Assembly: GCF_904846615.1 (NCBI RefSeq) | Contig: NZ_CAJHBK010000001.1 | Location: 496,001 to 560,000 of the forward strand | Length of the DNA: 64,000 nt | Source of the DNA: Psychrobacter sp. JCM 18902 | GTDB lineage: Bacteria; Pseudomonadota; Gammaproteobacteria; Pseudomonadales; Moraxellaceae | Direction: 5' to 3' | Part shown: one piece after another, positions 50,824-59,134 of the stretch | Numbering within the stretch: the first letter of the stretch is position 1 | How the letters are laid out: each line of letters starts with the position of its first letter | Notes under the pieces: model-generated | Seen by the model: the letters and a program-made list of their open reading frames with translations, nothing else | Database searches by the model: none | Told to the model about the DNA's origin: nothing | Position numbers and translations under genes: made by a program

Positions 50824-51342
50824 TCAATCCACACGCTCATAGTTCATCCCCATATCGGTATTAATCAATTTATAATCAAAACCGAATTGCTCTTTAAAAC
50901 TATCAATAGTTTCTTTATCAACCTTACTATTCTGACAAGTATATGAACGAGTCAAGTGCCAATCAGTAGCAATATTGAAGTTCATCATACATACACCATC
51001 TAGACGAATGTTCTCTTCTCCAAGTGTGTTAAAGTCAATATTGGCAAATTCGTTAGGGTCAATACCTAACTTGATAAGATCATCTTCTTTAAATTCATAG
51101 TTCACAATTCCTAATGGAAACGATAATACAGGATATAAAGCACTCTTCTCACTACTTTTCTTTACGAAATATATATGAAGCGACTGATTTGGATAGCCAT
51201 CCTCGTATTGGTCATTACTAAAACTAATTAAGAATACTTCATTATCATTATAAGGTATTAAACCAATCTGTATCTATTCATTATGTATTTTGCTCCTAAT
51301 ATATTTACGGTTACTTTGAACATCAAACATACCATTAACCTA
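50824..51342 (-). pseudogene. IS-truncated gene with an in-frame amber codon
   Basis: A 93-residue frame starting at a GTG (51105) looks intact, but the same frame stays open and protein-like upstream (IGLIPYNDNEVFLISFS, QSLHIYFVKKSSEKSALYP) to a TAG at 51274-51276. Beyond it the frame continues with FDVQSNRKYIRSKIHNE to the IS boundary at 51342. The gene has thus lost its 5' end to the IS and carries one nonsense codon. The family is unknown. It lies next to the T6SS effector locus, so a former orphan effector or immunity gene is possible. The GTG could still express a fragment. Confidence 0.7.
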
Positions 51343-51578
51343 TGCTGTCAAATCTGTAGACATCGACTTGGGAGATTTTATTTACGCAGCCTGACGATAA
51401 AAGTCAAACCACATCTGTTTTGGCGTTTTATAGCCCAAACCCTTTTGAATTCTAGTCTGATTGTAATCTAGTTAGATATATTTAGTGATATCACTGATGG
51501 CTTCGAATCTTGTTTTATAGTCTTCGTGATACACCAACTCATTCTTTAATATGCCCCAGAAGCTTTCTATGGGCGCAT
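51343..51578 (-). mobile_element. IS3-family remnant: 3' end of transposase orfB
   Basis: On the minus strand this codes for the last part of an IS3-family transposase: APIESFWGILKNELVYHEDY, a TAA in place of a sense codon after ITKYI, then LDYNQTRIQKGLGYKTPKQM and an end at 51381. An inverted-repeat-like end, TGCTGTCAAATCTGTAGACA, begins at 51343. The other end of this IS is probably at 52887-52932; the middle is lost. Confidence 0.75.
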
Positions 51579-52886
51579 TGAACCGCCCCGGGATTGTCGG
51601 AGACTTAATATTCTGAGAGAATACGACAATGGAAAAACAAACCTACACCCCTGAGATGAAAGAACGCGCCGTTCGCATGCTAATTGAAGCGTCTGACAAT
51701 TACCCCTCCACATGGTCAGCTATTCAAGCCATTGCACCTAAGATTGGCTGTACACCTGAAACCCTGCGATCATGACATAAGAAGCTCATAGACCAAACCA
51801 TTCCAGCATCAGTACAAGCTCAAAGCCAAGAGCAGCGTATCAAAGAGCTGGAACGTGAATGCAGAGAGCTCAGACAGGCCAATGAGACTATACGTAAGGC
51901 TGCTGCTTTTTTCGCCCAGGCGGAGCTCGACCGCCCACTCAGATAATGGTTCAGTTTATTGATGACTATAGAGGTAGTTATGGGGTCGAGCTTATCTGTC
52001 GAATACTACCGATTGCCCCGTTAACCTATCATCGTAAAAAATATTTAGCTAATAATCCTGAAAAGCGTTCACTGCGCAGACAGCATGACGACTATTATCT
52101 CAGCGAGATTAAACGTATTTGGCAGGACAGCAAATGCCGTTACGGCGCACGTAAAGTCTGGCAGCAGATGAAATCTGACGGGTTAAAGATTGCTCGTTGC
52201 ACCGTAGAGCGTTTAATGAGCCAGCATGGCTTACAAGGTGTCTGGCGTGGCAAAAGCAAGATTACCACCAACAGCTGTGATAACCAGAAGCGCGCTGATG
52301 ACTTAGTCGATCGTAACTTTAATGCCTATCGTCCTAACCAGCTCTGGGTGGCGGACTTCACTTATATCAAGACAATGAATGGTTGGGTGTATACTGCTTT
52401 TATTATTGATGTGTTTGCTCGCGCTATTGTGGGCTGGAAAGTCTCTAATCGCATGAACACCGATATGGTAATGGCGGCATTGAACCAAGCAATAGCAGAC
52501 AAAAAAATCCCAAAGATGTCATTCATCACAGTGATCGAGGCGTTCAGTATTTATCCATTCGCTACACTGAGAAGATGGCTGACTGCGGTGTGATTGCTTC
52601 GGTCGGCACCACAGGTGACTCATACGACAATGCACTAGCTGAAAAGGTCAATAGCCTCTATAAGACTGAAGTAATCTAGTATTTAAAAGAGAACTGGAAC
52701 GGTGTAAATGATGTTGAACTGTCAACCCTTGAATGGGTGGACTGGTTCAATAAAACACGATTGCATAGCACGATTGGTTATATGCCACCTTTAGAATTTG
52801 AAAAGCGGTATTATGATAATTTTATCCTGTCAGGCATCGCTGCCTAACTCAAGTAAATCACTCTCCGATATACTCGGGGCGGTTCA
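51579..52886 (+). mobile_element. inactivated IS3-family element (1308 bp)
   Basis: The ends TGAACCGCCCCG (51579) and CGGGGCGGTTCA (to 52886) form imperfect terminal inverted repeats that extend over about 27 bp (TCGGAGA shared). It carries orfA (51629-51946) and orfB (51946-52847). Three lesions are visible: a TGA at codon 49 of orfA (51773-51775), a one-base loss near 52515 in orfB just before HHSDRGVQY, and a TAG at 52677-52679. orfB has the DDE context (LWVADFTYIK, DNALAEKVNSLYK). No 3-bp target duplication flanks it. Confidence 0.88.
51629..52847 (+). pseudogene. broken IS3-family transposase genes orfA and orfB
   Basis: orfA encodes a helix-turn-helix protein (MEKQTYTPEMKERAVRMLIE) with an internal stop after TPETLRS, where a Trp codon is expected. 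orfB (from 51946) is a DDE integrase whose frame shifts near 52515 and then meets a TAG after YKTEVI. The stop is at 52845-52847. Neither protein can be made at full length, so the element cannot move on its own. Upstream residues [23 protein letters not shown] form the leucine-zipper part usual for IS3 orfA. Confidence 0.85.
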
Positions 52887-52932
52887 CTTTAATAAAAACC
52901 TTTTAGTAGGTGTCTAAAATTAGTTGACCACT
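52887..52932 (-). mobile_element. other end of the outer IS3-family remnant
   Basis: Read on the minus strand this begins TGTAGTGGTCAACTAATTTTAGACA, the style of an IS3-family terminal repeat, and it shares TAGACA and GTCAA words with the end at 51343. About 46 bp remain before the inner IS. Confidence 0.6.
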
Positions 52933-52951
52933 ACAAAATCACCATAACCAA

Positions 52952-53515
52952 CTATTTAGATAACTCATTCACATTGTGTTCGTAGTATACAGTCGTAGCT
53001 GGGCTGTTGTAGTTGATGAGAATAGTGTTCTTGATTAATCTCCAATTGAAGACAGTGGCAACTTTAAAAACCTTGAGTTGTGTTGAGTTTGTATTCCTTA
53101 TAATATCAGTAGCTAAAAGTGCGCTTTCCTCTGAGTTGTAGGTAACTTGATAAGCACCAAGATAACCCTCTCTTAAATCTTTGATACTAATAACTGTTCC
53201 ATCTATTGCGCAGGCATCTTTTAAAAAATCAGATCCAAACTCTGAAGTTAGGTTTTTCTCTATCCTTGATTTAGGTGTATTGCTTTTAGTAAAAGTTATA
53301 TTAGCTTTGCTAGTTAATAAATTTGATTCTTTAATACCCAGTTTGACAAATTCTTCATACATTGATAGTAAAGGTTCACCAGTACAATTGTTTTCAATAC
53401 TAGATTCAATAAAAGTAGTTTCGCTTTTTGCGATATTAGGCACGTCTTCAATAGCACTGCTTTCTATTGAACACCCTAAAGGTACAAAAAATAGGAACAG
53501 AATAAACTTTTTCAT
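52952..53515 (-). CDS. lipoprotein next to the T6SS effector, candidate immunity protein
   Basis: The ATG at 53515 with AGAGG upstream gives 187 residues; the frame extends 15 codons to an earlier ATG. A signal peptide (KKFILFLFFVPLGC) ends in a lipobox with Cys15, so the protein is probably anchored in the outer or inner membrane facing the periplasm. The body is AT-rich and has no recognised domain. It lies 50 bp after the putative peptidoglycan-targeting effector gene and reads the same way. A periplasmic lipoprotein is what is expected of an immunity protein against such an effector. The pairing is inferred from position. Confidence 0.7.
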   Translation of the reverse strand: MKKFILFLFFVPLGCSIESSAIEDVPNIAKSETTFIESSIENNCTGEPLLSMYEEFVKLGIKESNLLTSKANITFTKSNTPKSRIEKNLTSEFGSDFLKDACAIDGTVISIKDLREGYLGAYQVTYNSEESALLATDIIRNTNSTQLKVFKVATVFNWRLIKNTILINYNSPATTVYYEHNVNELSK

Positions 53516-53565
53516 ATGAAACCTCTTGATTTTGTAATGCACCATTATTTTTATGACCAAGCATA

Positions 53566-54198
53566 CTAAGGAAGAACTAATGTCCTTCCTCTGATTATGG
53601 GACGTACTGCTTTCAGGTATATTATTTTTGCATCAACATCTTTATTTGATGTGACACCACCTAATTCGCGTAGGGCTTTATTAAAGCGAGAAAACCCATC
53701 ATGCCCAAAGACTTCCAAACAACCCGCAGTACCTATCATGCTATCAGCTCTATTTGGATCACTTGTATTAGGCCCATCATGAATCAGGAAGTTTCCATAG
53801 ACTATCCATGCACCATTTTCTGCTGAGTCTGTACTGTGAAGCATATATTCTGGATACCATGTTAAAGAATGTGTTTGTTGATCCGCTAGTCCAGCAACTG
53901 AGTAACCCTCACTTCTTACATATCTTGGACCGAACCTTATTACTTGAAACGCTCTAGTATGTTTACCATTAGATATCCTTAGAGTATAAAGCGGAGTTTT
54001 ATAGTGGTTTTCAAAACTTCCATGTGGATAGTCCCAAGTATAAGCATGGTTACCATTAGGAGTTCCATCTAGAGTCAGTGTCAACTTTCTTTTAACACGT
54101 GAAATCCTAGCATTTGCAGTTACAGAGTTTCGAGTAGCATTAGTATTTGTGGCATTAGGACCATAGAGAACAGCAAATGGATCATATTCTTCAGACAT
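53566..54198 (-). CDS. putative T6SS peptidoglycan-targeting effector, L,D-transpeptidase-like
   Basis: A 210-residue protein with no signal peptide, 19 bp after the vgrG stop and with a strong AAGGA site. The C-terminal half shows His140 in FLIHDG and Cys160 in IGTAGCLEV, 20 residues apart with Thr157 and Gly159. This matches the YkuD-type pattern H-x(14-17)-[S/T]-x-G-C, as in the cellular enzyme of this window (SAGCVRL). Tlde1-type T6SS effectors have this fold and act on tetrapeptide stems in the periplasm. A DUF5675-like IHxGN...TEGC fold is an alternative. The N-terminal half (residues 1-120) is beta-rich and of unknown type. A lipoprotein gene follows. Confidence 0.65.
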   Translation of the reverse strand: MSEEYDPFAVLYGPNATNTNATRNSVTANARISRVKRKLTLTLDGTPNGNHAYTWDYPHGSFENHYKTPLYTLRISNGKHTRAFQVIRFGPRYVRSEGYSVAGLADQQTHSLTWYPEYMLHSTDSAENGAWIVYGNFLIHDGPNTSDPNRADSMIGTAGCLEVFGHDGFSRFNKALRELGGVTSNKDVDAKIIYLKAVRPIIRGRTLVLP

Positions 54199-54217
54199 AA
54201 TTACTTCCTTATTAAAA

Positions 54218-57034
54218 CTATATTTTCAAATGAACTTTGATTTCTTGTTCAATAGGTGTATTCATAACCTCGGTATAACCATCAGTATCAGTAGTACCTT
54301 CAAACACTTCCCCCGTTATTTCAGCCTGCGCAATATAATCAACGAAACTATAGGGAATATCATCATCGTCAGCAAACCTAAACTGAGCAGTATAGTTATC
54401 TAATTTCAAATGAACCTTAATCTCATCAGAGTTAGAGCTAAAGAAAGTTTCCGTATTTCCCTCAGTATCTGTAACACCCTCAAACGTCTCTTTTGTATTT
54501 TCATTAATAGCAATATATGATGTGTTGGCATAGGGAATATCATTATCATCAGCGAACCTAAATTGTGCTTTAAACATCGCACCAGCTATCAAACTCGGCA
54601 ACCCTGCCAATCCCAACCCATCTACACCACCCCCAGCCTTACTATGCTTCCCTGCTTTTTCCGTAAACGATTTTGCATTGATGGTAATATCAGTACCATC
54701 AAGCGTGATACTTGCACCACCAGCGGTCAGTGTAATTTTATTCGTTGCCACTATCTCAACCTCTTTAGTCGAGGAGGCAATATTCACATCTTGCTTAGCC
54801 GTGGCTTCAAGCTTACCTGTGTGCGCTGAGAGGGTGATATTCTCTTTCGCATTGGTCATACTAAACTGACCATCGGCTACTATATTGAGTGACTCGCTAC
54901 TGACTTGGCTATGACTCTCCCCACTACTGATCATCATATCTTGCTGCGTAGTACTAATCATCTCACCCATGCTTCTATGAATCAGCGTATCGTCACTGAC
55001 GTAGCTACTGTCTGCTGCGCTATCGATTAGTGTGTAGGGCATCGTTTGATGGGTTTTGGTTTGCTGTTCCTCTGCGATAGTTTCAAGTTGCGTCTTAATC
55101 GCTTTGTGGTCATTGACATGACGTCCAAGCCCTGTTGCCAGTTGCGTTAACCGCTCAGTTAAGTGCTGACCTCCAAGACCAGTTTGGGTCATAGTCGGGG
55201 TGTGATGCTGATAGTTATGCTGTCCAAATTGTGCGTGGGTTTGTGCTTGAGTGGAAAGGACGAGGGCTTCACCTGACTTTATGTTGATTTGAGCGTTAGT
55301 AGCCGCATTGATGCCTTGACGTTTGGCGGTGTCTGACGGATTGATAACCCCCATTTTTAGACTGGCGGATATCCCACCACTGTCTACTTTTAGCTGCGAG
55401 TAAGCTTGTTCTGTACGATGATCAGTAATCCATTCTGATAAACCATTATCCGTGTTGCGATAACCGCTTTCGACTGCTTGTTCGTTATCCGTGGCAAATA
55501 GGCTAGGTCGAGTCGATGACAATAAACTACCAGTATTAATCAGATGTTCGCTATCACCGATAGACTGCATCAGGGTTTGGTCGTCCGCTCTATGGGTGAA
55601 GTGGGTGCCGTAGTTAGCGCCAGCTTGTGCCTCCAATCGGTTGATAGGCTGAGATGGACTATCCAGTAAATAGCTGCGCGTGGGCGTCATATGATTGCGG
55701 CTATCGATATCGCTTTGCGCTTCGGTGATACCTGTCATCGGCGGTAGAGATCGCCTACTATAAAGCGATCCGACCCATGGGGTATCAGCGGTAATAAGGC
55801 GCAGCTGAGTTAAATGAATGCCAGCTTCTAAAGAGGAGGCATGACGCTGTTGGTGGCGTGAGCTTTGGGTCAGCCCTGTGACATGCGCTAGACTATTGCG
55901 AGCCAGATGCACGATATGGGTAGCACGGTAGTGCTGATTGAGCGTACTGTGATCGACAAGCATAAAGGTATCAGCAACACTCAAATCCGTAGCATGGGCT
56001 AGAGCATGATAGATGTTATATCGATTTTGATGACTGTTTGCCACGATGGTTGCTGCGTCTATGGTTTCAGTATCGGTTACTGGCGCAAAAGCAGCAGGCG
56101 TGTCTAATGTGAGTGTGTGGTTATTCGAATGGCTTACGTCATCAGGGTTACGGCTCATCGCAACGTCAGCGGACTGCGTTGGGTGTGCAACACTGCTGCT
56201 ATTAAAACGCTGCATCGTTACTGAGTTTGGCTGGGTGATGACCTGCTCACTTAATGCCAATACTGGTGCATGGACACGGTCATGTAACACTTGCTGGTAA
56301 CGCAGCGCGCCAATATTTAAGCTAATTCCATCGCCATCACTTGGACTATGCGATGTAATAACGAGCTTTGGTGGACTATGCTCGTCCGTTTGCTTATGGC
56401 GCAGATAGGCGGTCAGCCCTTGACGCGCGAGCCGCTCGCAAATATGTGTCCAGTCGCTTATTTGCCACTGGGTCATGCGTGCTGGTGACCAGTTAGCATC
56501 TTCACCATTGTTGCTGTCATCGATTATTTCTATATCCAGCGTAGCCGTGCGCTCTGCTACCATAGCTTGTACGGTCAAATGAGTATCAATATGACTGCGT
56601 ATATGCTGATGCAGGCGATAAGTGATGGGCTGGGCGAGCAGACGATAGTAACCGTAGCTGCCCTCATGATCTAGTTGATGCACAGCCGTTATATACAGAT
56701 GACGAAAGCTTAGGCCACTTGGAATATCAAAGCTCAAGGTCAGAGGGCTACCGATGAGAGGAGTTAATGGTGTAAAGGGTGGGTGACGGCGCTCATGGAT
56801 ATAGACATGCAGCACATAAGTGTCGATACCGTGCTGCTGGTATTGGTAATTACCATTGGGGTTGAGTTGAGCAATGATATCGGCTTCATCAGCGCTATGC
56901 ATGAGCTTATCTTGCCACGCACGATGAGCATTGATGTCTTGGCGAGCGCTCGGATAGGGCGCTTGAGTGCTGCCTTCACTGGCATAGAGCCGGTCAGGGT
57001 GCATAGGCAGCACGGTATTGGTCAAGCGTAGCAT
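54218..57034 (-). CDS. vgrG: VgrG spike protein with duplicated C-terminal domain
   Basis: A 938-residue T6SS spike (TssI). The N-terminal region (1-330) is the gp27-like part, strongly diverged. The middle has gp5-like and DUF2345 character (GINAATNAQINIKSGEALVLST, then a Lys/Thr beta-helix KLEATAKQDVNIASSTKEVEI). Residues 823-882 and 883-938 are two copies of one domain of about 56 residues starting AQFRFADDxDIPY and ending EIKVHLK. The domain may bind the next-encoded effector. A binding site AGGGA precedes the ATG. The length is like VgrGs of Acinetobacter. Confidence 0.88.
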   Translation of the reverse strand: MLRLTNTVLPMHPDRLYASEGSTQAPYPSARQDINAHRAWQDKLMHSADEADIIAQLNPNGNYQYQQHGIDTYVLHVYIHERRHPPFTPLTPLIGSPLTLSFDIPSGLSFRHLYITAVHQLDHEGSYGYYRLLAQPITYRLHQHIRSHIDTHLTVQAMVAERTATLDIEIIDDSNNGEDANWSPARMTQWQISDWTHICERLARQGLTAYLRHKQTDEHSPPKLVITSHSPSDGDGISLNIGALRYQQVLHDRVHAPVLALSEQVITQPNSVTMQRFNSSSVAHPTQSADVAMSRNPDDVSHSNNHTLTLDTPAAFAPVTDTETIDAATIVANSHQNRYNIYHALAHATDLSVADTFMLVDHSTLNQHYRATHIVHLARNSLAHVTGLTQSSRHQQRHASSLEAGIHLTQLRLITADTPWVGSLYSRRSLPPMTGITEAQSDIDSRNHMTPTRSYLLDSPSQPINRLEAQAGANYGTHFTHRADDQTLMQSIGDSEHLINTGSLLSSTRPSLFATDNEQAVESGYRNTDNGLSEWITDHRTEQAYSQLKVDSGGISASLKMGVINPSDTAKRQGINAATNAQINIKSGEALVLSTQAQTHAQFGQHNYQHHTPTMTQTGLGGQHLTERLTQLATGLGRHVNDHKAIKTQLETIAEEQQTKTHQTMPYTLIDSAADSSYVSDDTLIHRSMGEMISTTQQDMMISSGESHSQVSSESLNIVADGQFSMTNAKENITLSAHTGKLEATAKQDVNIASSTKEVEIVATNKITLTAGGASITLDGTDITINAKSFTEKAGKHSKAGGGVDGLGLAGLPSLIAGAMFKAQFRFADDNDIPYANTSYIAINENTKETFEGVTDTEGNTETFFSSNSDEIKVHLKLDNYTAQFRFADDDDIPYSFVDYIAQAEITGEVFEGTTDTDGYTEVMNTPIEQEIKVHLKI

Positions 57035-57206
57035 AGTTATGTCCCTATTTTTTTAGCGGTGGCTCTCTTTTAGCATTGGTGTTTTTTGTAGCATCGATAT
57101 CTCTAGTAGCAATGACAGCATATTTTTCAGCATTATCAAACCAGCTATCAGCACTTAACCGTCATTGCTTAGTTGCCGTTATCGTCATACGTTCTACATA
57201 GCGATG

Positions 57207-58043
57207 TTATTCATTAAGGGTAAATTCGATACGGCGATTGCGAGTGCGACCTTCTTCGTTGTCGTTACTAGCGATAGGGTCTGAGTCCCCTTTACCAGTA
57301 GTACTGAGGCGAGACGCATTGATATTTCGACCGATCAAGTATTGTTTGACGGCTTCTGCACGCTTATTTGATAGGGCAAGATTGGCAGTAGAATTGCCGA
57401 CATTGTCGGTATGACCGGTGATAAGAACAGGCTTATTACCTACCCGCTGTAACACCCCTGCCATATCGTCTAAGATACCAAGGCCCATCGGCGTTAGATT
57501 GGTGCTACCAGACTCGAACTCGACGATACGGTTGCCTAAAGTCTCGTCTATGAGGCGTTGTTCACCTTCTACCACGACCAGCTGATTTTCTAATTGATAG
57601 AGATCAGTTAGGCGCGAGTGAATACGATTTTGGATGGCTTGCTTTTGTTCAAGGCTGCTTACCTTGCCATGTAAGCTAATGGTCGTACCATGAATGTCAA
57701 TACGCCCTTGACGAATGTTAGAGATGTCGCTATCAATGATAGTCGTGGCTATCTGTTGCCAGTTGGTCGGTATACTGATGTTCGAACGTACTTCGATTTC
57801 ATCTCTGACAGGTTTATCAGGATACTGTGCTTTTAGCTTGTCAAGCAATTGCTGTTTGTCTGAACTGGTAGCGACCACACCTTTGATGACCACTGGCACA
57901 TTTTGTGAGTTATTTGTCACATGAGCGTCGTTATGTTCTGCAAATACAACGGCGCTCATAGGAAGGGTGATAGCGGCGGCTAATAGCAGGTTTTTCGTGT
58001 GATTTGTTAGCTTGGGTTTTGTCATTCTGGAGAGGACTTTCAT
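57207..58043 (-). CDS. OmpA-family T6SS-associated protein (TagN-like)
   Basis: A 278-residue protein with a signal peptide (LLLAAAITLPMSAVVFA, cleavage near 35). Two BON-like repeats (about 45-155) are followed by an OmpA C-like peptidoglycan-binding domain: VEFESGSTNLTP, ITGHTDNVGNSTANLALSNKRAEAV and GRTRNRRIEFTL. It probably anchors in the cell wall. Its place behind tagF recalls the tssM-tagF-tagN order of Acinetobacter. The start at 58043 (AAGG upstream) was preferred over the next Met. Confidence 0.82.
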   Translation of the reverse strand: MKVLSRMTKPKLTNHTKNLLLAAAITLPMSAVVFAEHNDAHVTNNSQNVPVVIKGVVATSSDKQQLLDKLKAQYPDKPVRDEIEVRSNISIPTNWQQIATTIIDSDISNIRQGRIDIHGTTISLHGKVSSLEQKQAIQNRIHSRLTDLYQLENQLVVVEGEQRLIDETLGNRIVEFESGSTNLTPMGLGILDDMAGVLQRVGNKPVLITGHTDNVGNSTANLALSNKRAEAVKQYLIGRNINASRLSTTGKGDSDPIASNDNEEGRTRNRRIEFTLNE

Positions 58044-58153
58044 TCAAGTACCTTTTTAATCTGTCTATTATTGAGCAGTGACTAATTGCAGGGGTATGAT
58101 GCATGGCGGTTACTATCAGCTGTTACGAATCGGCAGTTATCGTGAGCTATTAT

Positions 58154-59134
58154 TTATTGTGCTAAAAAAGTTTTTTTAAACAATTGCCTAGTATCATACA
58201 GATATAAATTGTCTTGTAACAATACTTTATTAAACCGTGTCAATCCAATGTCTTCATCGATATAGCCTTGAGTCCAGTCGCTATGAGCGATGACCACCCA
58301 ATCTTCAGGATAGGTGTGTTCACTTTCTGATATTTGCTTGAGTATACGTCCATCGGGTTTAGTAAAACTCATGAGCAGGCGATAGCAATTAGCGACACGA
58401 TATAAGTAGGTATTCAAGTAGAGCTGGTGTGGCTGATAAAAACCATTGATGAGATCGTGCCAAAAAGTGGCCATGTGTATCGAGTTTTCTCTATCAGAGG
58501 TAAGTGACCAGCAGATCGCTTTATTTAAGCCATGGAAACCCTTAGTAAAGGTCGGTAAAAATAACAGGCCAGTGGCAATGATTTGCTGTATCAGTTGCGC
58601 TTTATCGATGTTCATTAAGATCGCTATATTATGCAAGGTAGTGGTATTGATAAAATCATAGTAGTAAGTACTGGCATTGTTATCGATGCTGAGTTGGCTA
58701 TGGTTGAGGTGCTCCATAAGATCGCTATTGTCAGTTTTGGATTTGGCCATACTCAAAACTTCATAAGTGTCATTCCAAAGCGCTGATGACTTGACGGGCA
58801 GATAGTTCATCCAGTTTTTCGGTTTATCGAGATGAAGCACGCCAAAACCTATCAATGGGTAATTTCTATAGCTACTATCGTGACTAGGGATCAAAACACC
58901 GGTGATAATCTCATTAGCTCTAGTATCGATATGACTGAAATTTAAAAAGGCAAAGTTATGATTATTGACATTGTCTATCGGAATTCCGCTAAATACACTT
59001 TCCGACACGGCTAGCGCTTCGCTGACCCATTCATCAATGGAATTGGTCTCAGAGATATGAGCGCGCGCCCGTACAAAGTCCCCGCGAGCAGGCAATTTTC
59101 CAAAATATACTAAAGGCAAGGAGTCTGGAGTCAT
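58154..59134 (-). CDS. tagF: T6SS-associated protein TagF
   Basis: A 326-residue protein with the TagF start YFGKLPARGDFVRA (about residues 9-22), and GFGVLHLDKPKNWM later. TagF proteins act after translation to restrain T6SS assembly. The ATG overlaps the tssM stop as ATGA, so translation is coupled. C-terminal residues (DWTQGYIDEDIGLTRFNK) look like a domain usual for Acinetobacter-type TagF. Confidence 0.88.
   Translation of the reverse strand: MTPDSLPLVYFGKLPARGDFVRARAHISETNSIDEWVSEALAVSESVFSGIPIDNVNNHNFAFLNFSHIDTRANEIITGVLIPSHDSSYRNYPLIGFGVLHLDKPKNWMNYLPVKSSALWNDTYEVLSMAKSKTDNSDLMEHLNHSQLSIDNNASTYYYDFINTTTLHNIAILMNIDKAQLIQQIIATGLLFLPTFTKGFHGLNKAICWSLTSDRENSIHMATFWHDLINGFYQPHQLYLNTYLYRVANCYRLLMSFTKPDGRILKQISESEHTYPEDWVVIAHSDWTQGYIDEDIGLTRFNKVLLQDNLYLYDTRQLFKKTFLAQ

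Noticed and set aside
50824..51105. Intact 93-aa hypothetical protein starting at GTG 51105.
   Set aside because: The same frame keeps protein-like coding content upstream to an amber codon and then to the IS boundary, so it is more likely the end of a truncated gene.
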